Shown piece by piece: positions 45,048 through 54,673 of a DNA stretch of 59,495 nucleotides. A program made the translations under genes and the position numbers. How positions within the stretch are numbered: the first letter of the stretch is position 1; each line of letters opens with the position of its first letter. Below the pieces are notes generated by a model. That model saw only the letters and a list, made by a program, of their open reading frames with translations. It did not search any database and had not been told where the DNA came from. The DNA comes from Pleurocapsales cyanobacterium LEGE 06147 (GTDB taxonomy: Bacteria; Cyanobacteriota; Cyanobacteriia; Cyanobacteriales; Xenococcaceae), in assembly GCA_015207585.1 (NCBI GenBank), contig JADEWQ010000023.1, positions 1-59,495 of the forward strand, in the 5' to 3' direction.

Positions 45048-45707
45048 ATGAGTCAATCTCTTCCTGTATCATGGTCAAGAGTTGAGGTGACCAAGACTAA
45101 AAGTTTAGTGTCTCCGGAAAAGCTCTCTAACTATGATTTGATTTTGCGTTGTCAGGAAGGCATGCAGCCAGATCGTGCTGCCTTTGCCGAACTTCTGCGG
45201 CGATACCAATCTCATGTGGACAGGTTATTGTATCACCTAGCTCCTGACTGGGAAGAAAGGGCCGATCTAGCCCAAGAAGTTTGGATTCGCGTCTATCGCC
45301 ATATTAAGCGTCTTAATGAACCATTAAAGTTTCGCGGTTGGTTAAGTCGAATTACCACCAATCTTTTTTACGATGAATTGCGCAAGCGCAAACGCGGTGC
45401 AGAATCATTATCCTTGGATGCACCGCGCCAAATGAAAGACGGAGAGGTCAGCTGGGAATTACCCTCTGATACTCCTAGTCCCGATGATAGTTTGGCGACA
45501 CGAGAGTTTTACGAACAATTGAGAAAGGCGATCGCCGACCTTCCCGAATCATTTCGTACGACAATCGTCTTACGAGAAATAGAGGGCATGGCTTATGAAG
45601 AAATTGCTGAAATTACTGGAGTTTCTCTCGGCACAGTAAAATCTAGAATAGCCAGAGCAAGATTAAAACTACAATCGGTCTTGCAAAACTATATGGATGG
45701 AGAGTAA
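45048..45707 (+). CDS. sigG: ECF-type sigma factor SigG
   Basis: Region 2 runs from AAFAELLRRYQSHVDRLLYHL to FRGWLSRITTNLFYDELRKRKR and region 4 from LRKAIADLPESFRTTIVLREIEGMAYEEIAEITGVSLGTVKSRI. No region 1.1 or 3, as in ECF sigmas. Length, N-terminal extension and the downstream anti-sigma gene match SigG of cyanobacteria, an extracytoplasmic-stress sigma factor. Release of its anti-sigma factor may involve site-2 proteolysis. Confidence 0.9.
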   Translation: MSQSLPVSWSRVEVTKTKSLVSPEKLSNYDLILRCQEGMQPDRAAFAELLRRYQSHVDRLLYHLAPDWEERADLAQEVWIRVYRHIKRLNEPLKFRGWLSRITTNLFYDELRKRKRGAESLSLDAPRQMKDGEVSWELPSDTPSPDDSLATREFYEQLRKAIADLPESFRTTIVLREIEGMAYEEIAEITGVSLGTVKSRIARARLKLQSVLQNYMDGE

Positions 45708-45820
45708 TTTGATAGTAGGAGAAAGATCGCGACCCAAATTGCCTCGTTCTTTCTTTAGTCGCGAACCCTATTATTTATAGTTGTAAGTTTATTTAAGTTT
45801 AACTAAGTGGTGATGTCCGA

Positions 45821-46375
45821 ATGACCCCTAAGTTCCCCTCCTCTGACCGCAACTATTCTCCCAACTCAAGCGCTCGAGAACTCGATGTTCCGTCAGAGAA
45901 AGCTCTAACGGCTACATCGAGCAAGCTCAATTATACTGAGGAAGATTGCTTTGAATTATTAAGTGCTTACTTGGATGGAGAAGCAACGCCACAAGAACGC
46001 CAACAGGTGCAACAGTGGCTCGATTGCGATCCAGAAATTAAAAAAATTTATCTTCAGTTACGTCGATTACACGACGACCTTCAGAATTTAGCTGCACCCA
46101 TAACCAGCACTCCCGCCGAACATGTTTCAGCCAAAGTTTTTGAATGTATCGACCGCTCTCAACGGAGACGGAGAACACTCTTGTGGGGTAGTGGTGCAAT
46201 CGCTGCTCTCTTCGTGGCTGCTCTATCTAACTTCTTTTCTACTAGCTCGCCTACTTTTAAACTCGTGCAATCTCCCGAGTTAGATTCGGCAAGTCAGACA
46301 TTAATGGTTGCCGTTGCAGTTAATAAACCAGCAGTAAGAATTCCAAAAACAGCAGTAGCCTCTCCCCAAAGATAA
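45821..46375 (+). CDS. Anti-sigma factor (partner of SigG)
   Basis: Residues 43-80 (CFELLSAYLDGEATPQERQQVQQWL) are the anti-sigma binding helices, residues 125-145 (LLWGSGAIAALFVAALSNFF) a single membrane helix, and the tail is outside. Position just after sigG, 113 bp away, and this topology support the role. The zinc-anti-sigma His/Cys motif is incomplete (one Cys). Confidence 0.85.
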   Translation: MTPKFPSSDRNYSPNSSARELDVPSEKALTATSSKLNYTEEDCFELLSAYLDGEATPQERQQVQQWLDCDPEIKKIYLQLRRLHDDLQNLAAPITSTPAEHVSAKVFECIDRSQRRRRTLLWGSGAIAALFVAALSNFFSTSSPTFKLVQSPELDSASQTLMVAVAVNKPAVRIPKTAVASPQR

Positions 46376-46586
46376 GTTTTTATAGTTAACTGTATACGAC
46401 TCAGAGAGTAGCATAATTATTTTGACCTGGCAAGTTAAAAAAAATAAAATTTTAAATTCAATTCTGTTTTGTAGTCCAAATCCATACAATACACATAACT
46501 ACACAATCACCACTAGTCATTGATAACTCGCAGAATGATAAGCTAGCAATTGCGTTAAAAAATGCTTATAAGAAGGGAAAGCGATT

Positions 46587-47651
46587 ATGACCGAGGTTCG
46601 GGAAACACCGTTACTTTTAAGAGCTGCTCGTGGTGAAAAATTAGAACGTCCTCCTGTGTGGTTGATGCGCCAAGCAGGTAGATATATGAAAGTGTACAGA
46701 GACTTAAGAGAAAAGTATCCGGGTTTTCGGGAACGTTCAGAAAATCCTGACATTGCCATAGAAATTTCGTTGCAACCCTGGCACGCTTTTCAACCGGATG
46801 GAGTGATCATGTTTTCAGATATTCTCACTCCCCTGCCAGGAATAGGTATTGATTTTGATATCATTGAAAGTAAGGGTCCTTTGTTTGAAAAGCCGATTCG
46901 TACTCAAGCACAGATTGATGAACTCTATCCTCTAGATCCAGCAAAATCTTTACCCTTTATCAAAACTATTTTACAAAGTCTACGGCAAGAGGTAGGCGAT
47001 CGATCTACCGTTTTAGGTTTTGTCGGCGCACCTTGGACGCTAGCTGCTTATGCCATTGAGGGTAAGAGTTCTAAGAGTTACGCCAATATTAAGGGGATGG
47101 CGTTTTCTGAACCGGCAATGCTCCATCAGTTTCTCAGCAAGCTAGCTGATGCGATCGCTATCTATGTCCGCTATCAGATCGATTGCGGCGCGCAAGTAGT
47201 ACAAATGTTCGACTCTTGGGCAGGAGAACTCAGCCCTCAAGATTACGAAACCTTTGCCCTACCCTATCAACAACAAGTCGTCCGTCAAGTAAAACAAACC
47301 CATCCCGATACTCCTCTAATTCTCTACATCAGTGGTAGTGCTGGAGTACTGGAGAGAATGGGTAGATCTGGCGTAGATATCGTTAGCGTTGACTGGACGG
47401 TAGATATGGCAGAAGCTAGACAAAGACTGGGTAAAGAAATGAAAGTGCAGGGGAATGTCGATCCTGGAGTTTTGTTTGGTTCTCAAGAGTTCATTTGCGA
47501 TCGCATTCTCGATACGATTCGTAAAGCTGGAAATCAGGGACATATACTTAACCTCGGACACGGGGTATTAGTCGGTACTCCAGAAGACAATGTTCGCTTT
47601 TTCTTTGAAACTGCCAAACAAGCCGATCGACTACTAGCAGTTTATGCCTAA
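46587..47651 (+). CDS. hemE: Uroporphyrinogen decarboxylase
   Basis: Converts uroporphyrinogen III to coproporphyrinogen III, a shared step to heme and chlorophyll. The N-terminal [25 protein letters not shown] and [20 protein letters not shown] are signatures; [18 protein letters not shown] closes. 354 residues, normal. AAGGGAAAGCG precedes the start. Independent transcript. Confidence 0.97.
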   Translation: MTEVRETPLLLRAARGEKLERPPVWLMRQAGRYMKVYRDLREKYPGFRERSENPDIAIEISLQPWHAFQPDGVIMFSDILTPLPGIGIDFDIIESKGPLFEKPIRTQAQIDELYPLDPAKSLPFIKTILQSLRQEVGDRSTVLGFVGAPWTLAAYAIEGKSSKSYANIKGMAFSEPAMLHQFLSKLADAIAIYVRYQIDCGAQVVQMFDSWAGELSPQDYETFALPYQQQVVRQVKQTHPDTPLILYISGSAGVLERMGRSGVDIVSVDWTVDMAEARQRLGKEMKVQGNVDPGVLFGSQEFICDRILDTIRKAGNQGHILNLGHGVLVGTPEDNVRFFFETAKQADRLLAVYA

Positions 47652-47868
47652 ATTAAGCTAAAACTTTTAAGGAAAAAGACAAAACTTACGATGACTATTG
47701 AGTGCGCTGAAAAAGGGAATTTATCAAATTAGGAGTTAGAATACAGAATTCATCGAATCAGGAATATTTATTCTGACTCCTGACTCGGTGACTTCTGGCT
47801 CCTGACTCCTTCTTCAATTTATTGACTTTTTCCTTTTTAGTTCTTTTTTTTGTGGTTTTTTAGTTTTC

Positions 47869-48834
47869 ATGAAGCGAATTTTTGTCACTGGAGCTAGTGG
47901 CTGTATCGGACACTATATTGCCGAAGCTTTAATTCAAGGAACCGAACACGAGTTATTTTTGTTAGTCAGGAATCCAGATAAGCTCCAGTTCGATTATCAA
48001 GCTCGTTCTGGAGTCAATATTTTACAAGGAGATTTGCAACACATAGAAGAATTTAGTAAGCTGCTGCATCAAGAAATTGATGTTACTATTTTAGCTGCTA
48101 CTGCCTGGGGAGGAACAGAAGAGTCGTATGAAATAAATATAGTTAAAACTTTGACATTATTAAAGTTACTCGATCCCCAAATTTGTGAACAAGTAATTTA
48201 TTTTTCTACTGCTAGTATTCTCGATCGCCACAATCAATTATTGCCTGAAGCAGAGCAACTAGGCACAGATTATATTAAAACTAAATATCAGTGTTTTACT
48301 CAATTATCTCAACTGCCCATAGCCGATCGCCTTACTGTTTTATTTCCCACTTTAGTATTTGGTGGAGATAAAAATAAACCCCTATCTCATCTTTCTTCTG
48401 GTTGGTCAGAAGTAGTTAAATGGATTGATTTAATTCGTTGGTTAAAAGCTGATGGTAGTTTTCATTTTATTCATGCCCGAGATATAGCTCAAATAGTTTG
48501 TTATTTAATAGAGAATCCTCCTAATCTTTCTGTAGAGCGCAAACAAGAACAGTTAATTGAAAAATTAGTTTTAGGTAATGCGCCTATTACAGTTAACGAA
48601 GCAATAGAAGAGATTTGTAATTATTTAAACAAGAAAAGTTATCTACGCATTCCCTTATCTATTGGACTGACTAATTTATTAATTAAAATTTTTCGAATTC
48701 AAATGGACTCTTGGAGTCGATTTGCTTTAAATTATCGTCATTTTGTGCATCAAAAACCAGTAAATCCAGCCAGCTTGGGTTTAGATAATTACTGCTCTAC
48801 CCTAACAGATATCATGCAAGCTGCCGATCTTTAA
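47869..48834 (+). CDS. NAD-dependent epimerase/dehydratase (SDR)
   Basis: An extended SDR of 321 residues: MKRIFVTGASGCIGHYIAEAL is the TGxxGxxG cofactor site, and DYIKTKYQCF provides the YxxxK catalytic pair with Ser in YFSTASIL. VLFPTLVFGG and HFIHARDIAQIVCYLIE are conserved. Substrate unknown; sugar-nucleotide or steroid-like ketone are possible. The 217-bp upstream gap holds TGACTCCTGACTC-type short repeats. It is the last clearly chromosomal gene before the accessory region. Confidence 0.85.
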   Translation: MKRIFVTGASGCIGHYIAEALIQGTEHELFLLVRNPDKLQFDYQARSGVNILQGDLQHIEEFSKLLHQEIDVTILAATAWGGTEESYEINIVKTLTLLKLLDPQICEQVIYFSTASILDRHNQLLPEAEQLGTDYIKTKYQCFTQLSQLPIADRLTVLFPTLVFGGDKNKPLSHLSSGWSEVVKWIDLIRWLKADGSFHFIHARDIAQIVCYLIENPPNLSVERKQEQLIEKLVLGNAPITVNEAIEEICNYLNKKSYLRIPLSIGLTNLLIKIFRIQMDSWSRFALNYRHFVHQKPVNPASLGLDNYCSTLTDIMQAADL

Positions 48835-49085
48835 TAGAGAGATTAAGTAGTCTTCAGGGAAAATTAATTATACAAAAAGAGTTTAAAGGGGCGTAGGTTG
48901 TGGTAGTGATTTGAGCATTACTTGTTGGTGTTCAAGGTTAAGCAAGTTTGAGATAAGTTAGTAGAGCATTAGATTAAGGTTATTGGCTGCGAACAATCGC
49001 ACAATGAGAAAATTGAGCCGTTAAACTGCCAAGATTGCGAAAACTATGACTATTCCAGATTGCTACATTGAAAAGATTCGGACTG
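48835..49085. other. Region left of the inverted-repeat unit
   Basis: A 251-bp stretch without a convincing gene. Sequence near 49030-49080 may be transposase debris, but frames are broken. Together with the flanking repeat it marks the border of the accessory region. Confidence 0.4.
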
Positions 49086-49331
49086 TTGACAGGGTGACAA
49101 GCGACACAAAAAGCTTACATGATATAGATGGCAGCAAAAAATGAGCTAAAAAAATGGACTTTGTTGATCGACAAGCCCAGTTAGTTGAAAATGTTGCCTC
49201 AATTCTATCAAACCTGCTTGCAAAAATAGCTCACTCCATCTCAATTAGTTACCTGAGAAATGCTGGTTTGGCTTTTACAAGTTCATAAGCAAATCAAACT
49301 TGAAAGGCTCGCAGCTAATTTACCCTAAGAT
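49086..49331 (+). repeat. 246-bp inverted repeat, left arm
   Basis: From TTGACAGGGTGACAAGCGAC to TTTACCCTAAGAT this arm is the reverse complement of 52161-52406; I found no mismatch reading base by base. It contains an open frame of 44 residues (MDFVDRQAQLVENVASILSN, at 49154) present in both arms. Confidence 0.92.
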
Positions 49332-49344
49332 CATTGGTAATAAC

Positions 49345-50016
49345 TTAAGCTTGAATCCCTGTTGTCAAGAGAGTTTGAGAACTCGCCTCAAAGAAAAAAT
49401 CTTCCGAGTTTTTTTGACGAGTAGGGAATGGGGCAATAATAAGTCGAACCCGAGGTTTTCTTATCGATTTAACTATTCCTAAATCTCGGTTCTCTGGTGC
49501 AGCAAAATACGTAATTGGGTTATCAGTTAAACCCTTTTGACCAGCTACAGAAAAATGATAAAGACCACGATAAATCATCTCAATTGAAATGCGGTCAACA
49601 GGTAAAGCCAACTCATCAGCGACAGCATCACCTAAGTCTATTAACACGGCATAGAACAACCAAGTAGCCCAAATCTGTAACTTAATCCCGTTAATTGAAC
49701 CAGTCCATAAATAACTTAAACCGAGTAACCTTTTAACAGTATTAAAAGCCTTTTCAATCCGCCACCGTTTATGATACAAATCAGCAACAACATAGGGAGG
49801 TAAAATCTTTGGGTCAAGAACACTAGTGACGTAAGAATGCCAAGTTTTTGAGGAACAAACTTCAATTAAACGAACTGTGACCTAGGGAGTGCGTTTAGTC
49901 CCAGACCCAAGACGAATCAAACGGTCGCGTAGAGAATAGCTATCAGTAAAGACCTGTTCTACTTTAATCGACGCACCTTTCTTTAGACGACTAATAAAAT
50001 GGATTTTTTGCTGGTG
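49345..50016 (-). pseudogene. IS4-like transposase C-terminal fragment with nonsense codon
   Basis: The C-terminal part has the YHKRWRIEKAFNTVKRLLGL block with the catalytic Glu of DDE transposases. Upstream in the same frame, HQQKIHFISRLKKGASIKVEQ, VFTDSYSLRDRLIRLGSG and VTVRLIEV surround a TAG at 49882-49884. Before 50017 the frame is closed by TGA. The N-terminal part with the first Asp is absent from this strand. Confidence 0.8.
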
Positions 50017-50211
50017 TCAATAATGCTTCTAGTTGATTGGCTATAACTCCGTCTTCGCTCATTGGACGTTGAGTTGTTTTAGCATGGTCTCGGTTTAGTT
50101 TTTTGCTTTTACTCATGGAGAAACTGAATCGCTCAATTGCTTGTCTATCTTGAGTTTCACCCGATTTTAAATTTTTCTTGACTTTTTTCTGATTTCCTTA
50201 ACTTGTGACCA

Positions 50212-50406
50212 ATGGTCTATAACAAACTAAATGCAATGGAGCCTAATGTCAGTGCTGAATTAGTGAGGAATACGGGAGCTTCAATGGAAGCGATTGTTCG
50301 GCATTTAAACGGAAGCTTACCTGATTGGCTACCTGGTTATCGGCTCAAAATTTTAGATGGTAATGCAATAGCTGCAAGTGAACATCGTCTGAGAGTTCGG
50401 AGTTAG
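50212..50406 (+). pseudogene. IS4-like transposase N-terminal-half fragment
   Basis: MVYNKLNAMEPNVSAELVRN and PGYRLKILDGNAIAASEHRL correspond to the part around the first catalytic Asp (LDGN) of IS4-like transposases, lost in the minus-strand fragment to the left. It ends at a TAG after 64 residues. Opposite orientation to the C-terminal fragment. Confidence 0.75.
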
Positions 50407-50435
50407 GAGTTAGTAGTAACGAGTGTGTAACTCAG

Positions 50436-50978
50436 TTGACCAATAAAGCGATCGCCCATTCCAATAAACTCAAAAAACTAGATGAAAAGATTGCTCTAAT
50501 TGACCAGAGGTTAGAGTTGATGGAAGATCGCATTGCCTACAGCCAGAAGAAAACCTGGACTAACTACGTCACCCTCGACCCAGTGAAGCTGCTACAAAAC
50601 CTCTTCGGCGGCGGAGATGTTCAAAGAGATAGGATAGCCATTGCCGACCTTGAAATCAAGACAGCAGATTTACTCGCTGCTAAAGCGGAGTTAGAGCGTC
50701 AGCAGGAAGAAGAGAAAGTAAGGTTAGGAGATAAGGTTCTGCGACTACTGCTCGATTATGAAGCAGCGAACCGCAGACACCAGTTACTCTCATCTCAGTT
50801 AGAGACATTAGAGCAGCAACGAGAAGTTACCAGGATTGCTTATAAGTTCGATCGTGGTAGTACCAATCAGATTTTGGGGATGGAGGATAAGCGCGATCGC
50901 ATCCAAGAACAGTTAGTTAATGCTGAGATTGAGAGAGATGAGGCAGTGAGGGAGCTAATTCAACTGATTAAGGACTGA
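50436..50978 (+). CDS. Coiled-coil protein, TolC-like helix pattern, probably 5'-truncated
   Basis: The first start is TTG; the frame is open further upstream into transposase debris, so the original N-terminus is probably lost. The 180 residues are helical and charged, with LKKLDEKIALIDQRLELMEDR and LAAKAELERQQEEE heptads. The part QREVTRIAYKFDRGSTNQILG followed by AEIERDEAVRELIQL resembles the last helices of TolC-type outer membrane efflux proteins. No signal peptide is seen. Confidence 0.5.
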   Translation: MTNKAIAHSNKLKKLDEKIALIDQRLELMEDRIAYSQKKTWTNYVTLDPVKLLQNLFGGGDVQRDRIAIADLEIKTADLLAAKAELERQQEEEKVRLGDKVLRLLLDYEAANRRHQLLSSQLETLEQQREVTRIAYKFDRGSTNQILGMEDKRDRIQEQLVNAEIERDEAVRELIQLIKD

Positions 50979-51067
50979 CCGCTCTGAGAGCTTCTCGATC
51001 TGCTTTTGAGAAAAAAATCGACAAAATTGTCTGGAGATAGACTTTCTCTTGATTTATTTACTAAATC

Positions 51068-51280
51068 TTACGGCTCTGTGAATTCTCCTAAACTCAAATC
51101 CAAATTCTCTTGAGAAAGTAATACTCTAGGAATACCATTATCACTAAATAAAACCCTTTCTACCTCATAGAAAAAACCATCTAACTGTAATAAGTCACCT
51201 TTAACAGGTATTCTTTCTACTGCCATGCGGTAACGAAAACTGCCGTCGTTGTTATAAATCTGGATTTCTGGTTTAAACAT
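51068..51280 (-). CDS. Small protein of unknown function (third gene of DUF6883 operon)
   Basis: The ATG at 51280 gives MFKPEIQIYNNDGSFRYRMA and GDLLQLDGFFYEVERVLFSD, a compact beta-rich protein of 70 residues ending in an acidic tail. A start five codons upstream (51295) is also in frame. It lies 36 bp after the DUF4926 gene in the same direction. Confidence 0.6.
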   Translation of the reverse strand: MFKPEIQIYNNDGSFRYRMAVERIPVKGDLLQLDGFFYEVERVLFSDNGIPRVLLSQENLDLSLGEFTEP

Positions 51281-51316
51281 TTTTGTCAATCCCACTAATC
51301 CAACTCGCTCAACGCC

Positions 51317-51565
51317 CTATGCCGTAACCATTTGTGACGTTGAATTAGGTGAGGCCGGCTCGAAGCGTAAAACCATAATCTGTTCGGGACGCAAACCTAG
51401 AGATTCATAGGTACGTCCTTGCTTATCGCTAAACTCAACTTCCATCGCTCTACCATCAGCCAAAATTTCTACTACAGTTCCCACTTGACCCCGCCACAGG
51501 TTGTATTCGGGTAGGTCAACTGTTAACGCAACTACATCGAGTAGCTTAATATTATTGGTCGTCAT
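51317..51565 (-). CDS. DUF4926-family protein
   Basis: The 82 residues hold the DUF4926 pattern: LLDVVALTVDLPEYNLWRGQ, VGTVVEIL and VEFSDKQGRTYESLGLRPEQI. The fold is a small beta barrel. Function not established. It lies 19 bp after the DUF6883 gene, so the two are surely cotranscribed. Such pairs occur together in cyanobacterial accessory regions as I recall and look like a toxin-antitoxin or immunity arrangement (inference). Confidence 0.78.
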   Translation of the reverse strand: MTTNNIKLLDVVALTVDLPEYNLWRGQVGTVVEILADGRAMEVEFSDKQGRTYESLGLRPEQIMVLRFEPASPNSTSQMVTA

Positions 51566-51584
51566 TTTAGGAAAACCTCCTTCT

Positions 51585-51941
51585 TCAAGCGAGCGGATAA
51601 CAACTGGTCAATCGGGGAATTTCAGAATCAGTCTCAATAATCCAGCTACTACGTATGACTGCACTTTTATTTTGCCATTCAAGAGTAAAATCTAGAGTGT
51701 AACGCTGTCCAAACTCATCTGTTCGTCCCAACTTAGCTTCATGGGTTTTGACGACTTCCAGCAGGATTTGACGTAACTGGGGTGCATTTTCTGCCGTCAT
51801 CCCCAGTATCGAACTAAAAAGTCGCGCTTTATGTTTGCCCGTACTATGTTCTGGACTGAGACAGTAATCGCGCAGCTTGCGAAGATCGACAACTGCATTT
51901 TCTGCATTGGGTATAAGCTTGGTTGAATTAGATTCTTCCAT
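51585..51941 (-). CDS. DUF6883-family protein
   Basis: The 118 residues contain IPNAENAVVDLRKLRDYCLS and GKHKARLFSSILGMTAENAPQLRQ, then a C-terminal half with GQRYTLDFTLEWQNKSAVIRSSWII and PRLTSCY. This is the DUF6883 pattern, which also occurs at the C-terminus of large polymorphic-toxin-like proteins as I recall. Conserved charged residues (K, R, H in GKHKAR; W, R in VIRSSWI) suggest a nuclease-like site, unproved. First gene of a three-gene operon. Confidence 0.75.
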   Translation of the reverse strand: MEESNSTKLIPNAENAVVDLRKLRDYCLSPEHSTGKHKARLFSSILGMTAENAPQLRQILLEVVKTHEAKLGRTDEFGQRYTLDFTLEWQNKSAVIRSSWIIETDSEIPRLTSCYPLA

Positions 51942-52160
51942 CGGATTTTTTGCTCAGTCGCTCCCACTAATCGAGATCGATAAACTTACTTCTTAACTCC
52001 GACGGCTGAACATGCAGATAACGAGAAGTTACCGCCAGAGAAGCATTCAGATATTAATAAACTGACTAGAATAGGAGTCAGGATTGATATGCAGATAACG
52101 TTCTGTCGTCTCCAATTTGCTAGTTCGACGCTTCTAAATTCTCGGTCGCCTAGTCTGACT
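51942..52160. other. Upstream region of the DUF6883 operon
   Basis: A 219-bp stretch between the operon start and the right arm. CATGCAGATAACG and ATATGCAGATAACGTT (around 52013 and 52088) share the direct repeat ATGCAGATAACG, about 76 bp apart. Confidence 0.45.
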
Positions 52161-52406
52161 ATCTTAGGGTAAATTAGCTGCGAGCCTTTCAAGTTTGATT
52201 TGCTTATGAACTTGTAAAAGCCAAACCAGCATTTCTCAGGTAACTAATTGAGATGGAGTGAGCTATTTTTGCAAGCAGGTTTGATAGAATTGAGGCAACA
52301 TTTTCAACTAACTGGGCTTGTCGATCAACAAAGTCCATTTTTTTAGCTCATTTTTTGCTGCCATCTATATCATGTAAGCTTTTTGTGTCGCTTGTCACCC
52401 TGTCAA
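52161..52406 (-). repeat. 246-bp inverted repeat, right arm
   Basis: Reverse complement of 49086-49331, apparently without mismatch. Outside the arm the sequence changes at once (AGCGATCGCC here against GTC at the left). Confidence 0.92.
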
Positions 52407-52893
52407 GCGATCGCCACAAACAAAACGCTTTTATCCAAAGAAATAATAATTAGACTTTTGTTAATGAATTTAGATAGAAGTAATTTAAGAAAGAAAAATT
52501 TTGAGATAAAAATACTCATTTAGAAAGAGCGACATAATGTTGCAATGACCTAAAATTAAAGCAGGAAACTCAATCAAAAAAATAGACTTATGTGGTTACA
52601 ACCAGTTCAAAATCAACCAATTCATAATTCATCATGTACAGTTCCTGCACTGCTATCGCCTCGTCAGGGTCATACCCAGGAAGAGATAGTAAATCAACTG
52701 GAAAAGTTGGAAGCTGAAAATTTGCAATTTCCTGCTGATGGGTTTATATCTGCTGAAATCAAACCTAATTCTGTAAAAGACCTTGAATCCGTAGCGATCG
52801 TAGAAATTAAACATCGCTATCAAATGCATAACAGGCAATCAGAACAAAAAAATTTTTAATTCTTTTGCTCATTTTTCAGGCAAGATTAAGGAT
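52407..52893. other. AT-rich region right of the inverted repeat
   Basis: Contains one weak frame of 89 residues (52590-52859, plus; MWLQPVQNQPIHNSSCTVPA ... VAIVEIKHRYQMHN), which I list here because it has no recognisable motif or ribosome-binding site. Otherwise nothing was recognised. Confidence 0.35.
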
Positions 52894-53535
52894 TTAAATT
52901 TGATTTAGAGCAGCGATAATATCAAGTTTTCCATATCCATAAGCAGTCGTCCAAGTACTACTTTGAGTATGACTATCTTTCTTGGCTGTGTTTTGCAGAA
53001 TATCTTTGATTTGTATAGGTGTTAAGGTCGGTTTTTTTTGCAGCATTAATGCGATTGCTCCAGTAACTACAGGAGCAGCCATACTAGTCCCTTCTATCGT
53101 CAGCAAACGTGAAGAAACTTTAGCTCGTTCACTTATTCTTGATAACTCTGATGCATCAGCAAGAGCAGCAGTGAGGTACTGACCAGGAGCAGAAATTTCG
53201 GGTTTCCAACGACCGTCTCTGGTTGGACCTAAACTACTAAAAAGACTAGAACGTCTCACAACTGCTCTGAGATCCTGTTGTCCTCCATCATCACTATCCC
53301 AACTATTTTTAGAAACATAACTAGCTACTGCGATACAGCCATCTGAAGTTGCAGGTATACCAATCGTACCTTCGGATTTAACTAAAGGATGGGGTCGAAA
53401 AAGAGCGAATCCTGAATTATTAAACCAGGCATCAAATTTGCCAACGGTAGCTGAAAGGCAATGAATACGAAAACGCCAATTCCTTAAATTATTGGTAGGA
53501 ACGTTAAAACTGTTAAAGCTAATAATAACTTCATA
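52894..53535 (-). pseudogene. Subtilase (S8) C-terminal fragment
   Basis: The catalytic Ser block is present, IEGTSMAAPVVTGAIALMLQ, followed by the C-terminal helix. Upstream the frame continues past the first Met at 53259 without a start up to 53535 (YEVIISFNSFNVPTNNL, HCLSATVGKFDAWF, EGTIGIPATSDGCIAVASYVS, GPTRDGRWKPEISAPGQYL), closed there by TAA. Asp and His blocks are absent. The full family protein is several hundred residues longer. Confidence 0.82.
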
Positions 53536-53845
53536 AAATTATCTCCTCCCGTAATTCTCTACATTTTTAACTTCAATTCAAATGAGTTTTGGCAAGATGG
53601 CGGTGCGGCAGCACCCGCATTCGCGGGATCGCTACTGTAAAAAGTCTCGCTATATCCCCAAACGGTTATTGGCAAGGGTGGAGAAGTTGGAGGCGGAGAA
53701 AGCACCAGTGAGGGAAATTTTAGAGGTGTTGGGGGTTGAGGGGTAGGGCGGACTCAGTATAACGCTATTCTGGCAAGTCGATTAGAGTTGGGTTATTCTT
53801 TTTCCTTGGGACTGAGCTTTCTCGCGCGAGGATTTTGACCACCAT
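53536..53845. other. Gap with repeat and an ORF tail
   Basis: Holds the hairpin repeat at 53600-53632. A plus-strand frame without start reads RYIPKRLLARVEKLEAEKAP and ends at the TAG at 53744-53746; it looks like the last 35 residues of a coiled-coil or ATPase protein. Confidence 0.4.
53600..53632. repeat. GCGGTGCGGCAGCACCCGC hairpin repeat, copy 2
   Basis: Same as 5588-5619 except for the loop of the CCCGC/GCGGG hairpin, which is ATTC instead of AAA. Confidence 0.85.
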
Positions 53846-54673
53846 CTAGGAGCCAATATTAGACAAAATCGCTTTGATCAATCGGCTAACCAAGCCATCG
53901 TAGTAGAAAGCACAGATTTGGCTAATTTCAGCTTTTTTATCTTGAAAATGGCGACAGGAAATAATATTCCCATAAATGGAATTGGCTGGAAAAATCCCAT
54001 CTAAGTCCAGAGCAGATGCTTGTAAGTCAAAGATTAGCTCCTTAGCATCGGGAGCCGAGTCAATTATCACACTAAAGCCATAGCCACAATGCTTTAAGAC
54101 AGATAGACAATCTTTTGTTGCACTGAGAAATTGGGATGACCATCCTGCCTTACGACTCTGCTTATTAGCCCCGCCTCCATACTCAAACACGATCGCCATT
54201 GGCAGCGAAGATTCTGGTAATTCGGGAAACTGCTTAATAACTACAGACTCCCAGCCTTCAATGTCTAGTTTGAGACAGGTGATTTTTGGGGTGGTCAGCC
54301 TATCTAGCAAACTAGATAATGTCATTGATTGAACCTGTTTAGTTTGATTGGAAGCCCCAAACCAATTAGGGTCTAAGGAGCTAAAGTTCCGGTTGGAAAA
54401 GCCAGCGAATGTGCCAATATGTAAGTTTTGGCTTCCGTTAAGATCGGAAAGGCAACATTCAATCAAGTGGATTTGATAATTTTGGCAGACCCTAAGTAAT
54501 TTCTGGGAAGGAAGCGGCTCTATGGCTACGGTCTCAAATCCGAGACGGGCGAATCGCTCACAATAAAAAGCAAAAGTGCCTACACCCACGTCTAGACAAA
54601 TTCCTGTTTTTTCTCGATCTATTGCTGGCAAAATTTGCTCGAGCAAGGCTTGACAACAGGCTTCAACACGCAC
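53846..54673 (-). CDS. FkbM-family methyltransferase
   Basis: SAM-dependent O-methyltransferase of 275 residues. Motif I is GICLDVGVGTFAFYCERFA, motif II ETVAIEPLP, and FkbM block KITCLKLDIEGWESVVIKQFPELP is diagnostic. FkbM enzymes often methylate sugars or antibiotics. The start MRVEACCQALLEQI is within a GTG/ATG-rich stretch. No glycosyltransferases lie next to it. Confidence 0.88.
   Translation of the reverse strand: MRVEACCQALLEQILPAIDREKTGICLDVGVGTFAFYCERFARLGFETVAIEPLPSQKLLRVCQNYQIHLIECCLSDLNGSQNLHIGTFAGFSNRNFSSLDPNWFGASNQTKQVQSMTLSSLLDRLTTPKITCLKLDIEGWESVVIKQFPELPESSLPMAIVFEYGGGANKQSRKAGWSSQFLSATKDCLSVLKHCGYGFSVIIDSAPDAKELIFDLQASALDLDGIFPANSIYGNIISCRHFQDKKAEISQICAFYYDGLVSRLIKAILSNIGS

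Larger units (their letters stand above)
49086..52406. mobile_element. 3.3-kb unit bounded by 246-bp inverted repeats
   Basis: The two arms face each other around 2.83 kb holding a minus-strand transposase C-terminal fragment, a plus-strand transposase fragment, a coiled-coil gene and three small minus-strand genes (DUF6883, DUF4926, unknown). It could be a composite transposon whose ends are two copies of a small IS or MITE, or a segment inverted by recombination between arms. Target-site duplications were not evident. Confidence 0.7.

Noticed and set aside
49300-49482. Frame MKGSQLIYPKI, also seen at 51986-52192
   Set aside because: Both are accidental frames running out of the inverted-repeat arms; the shared start comes from the repeat.
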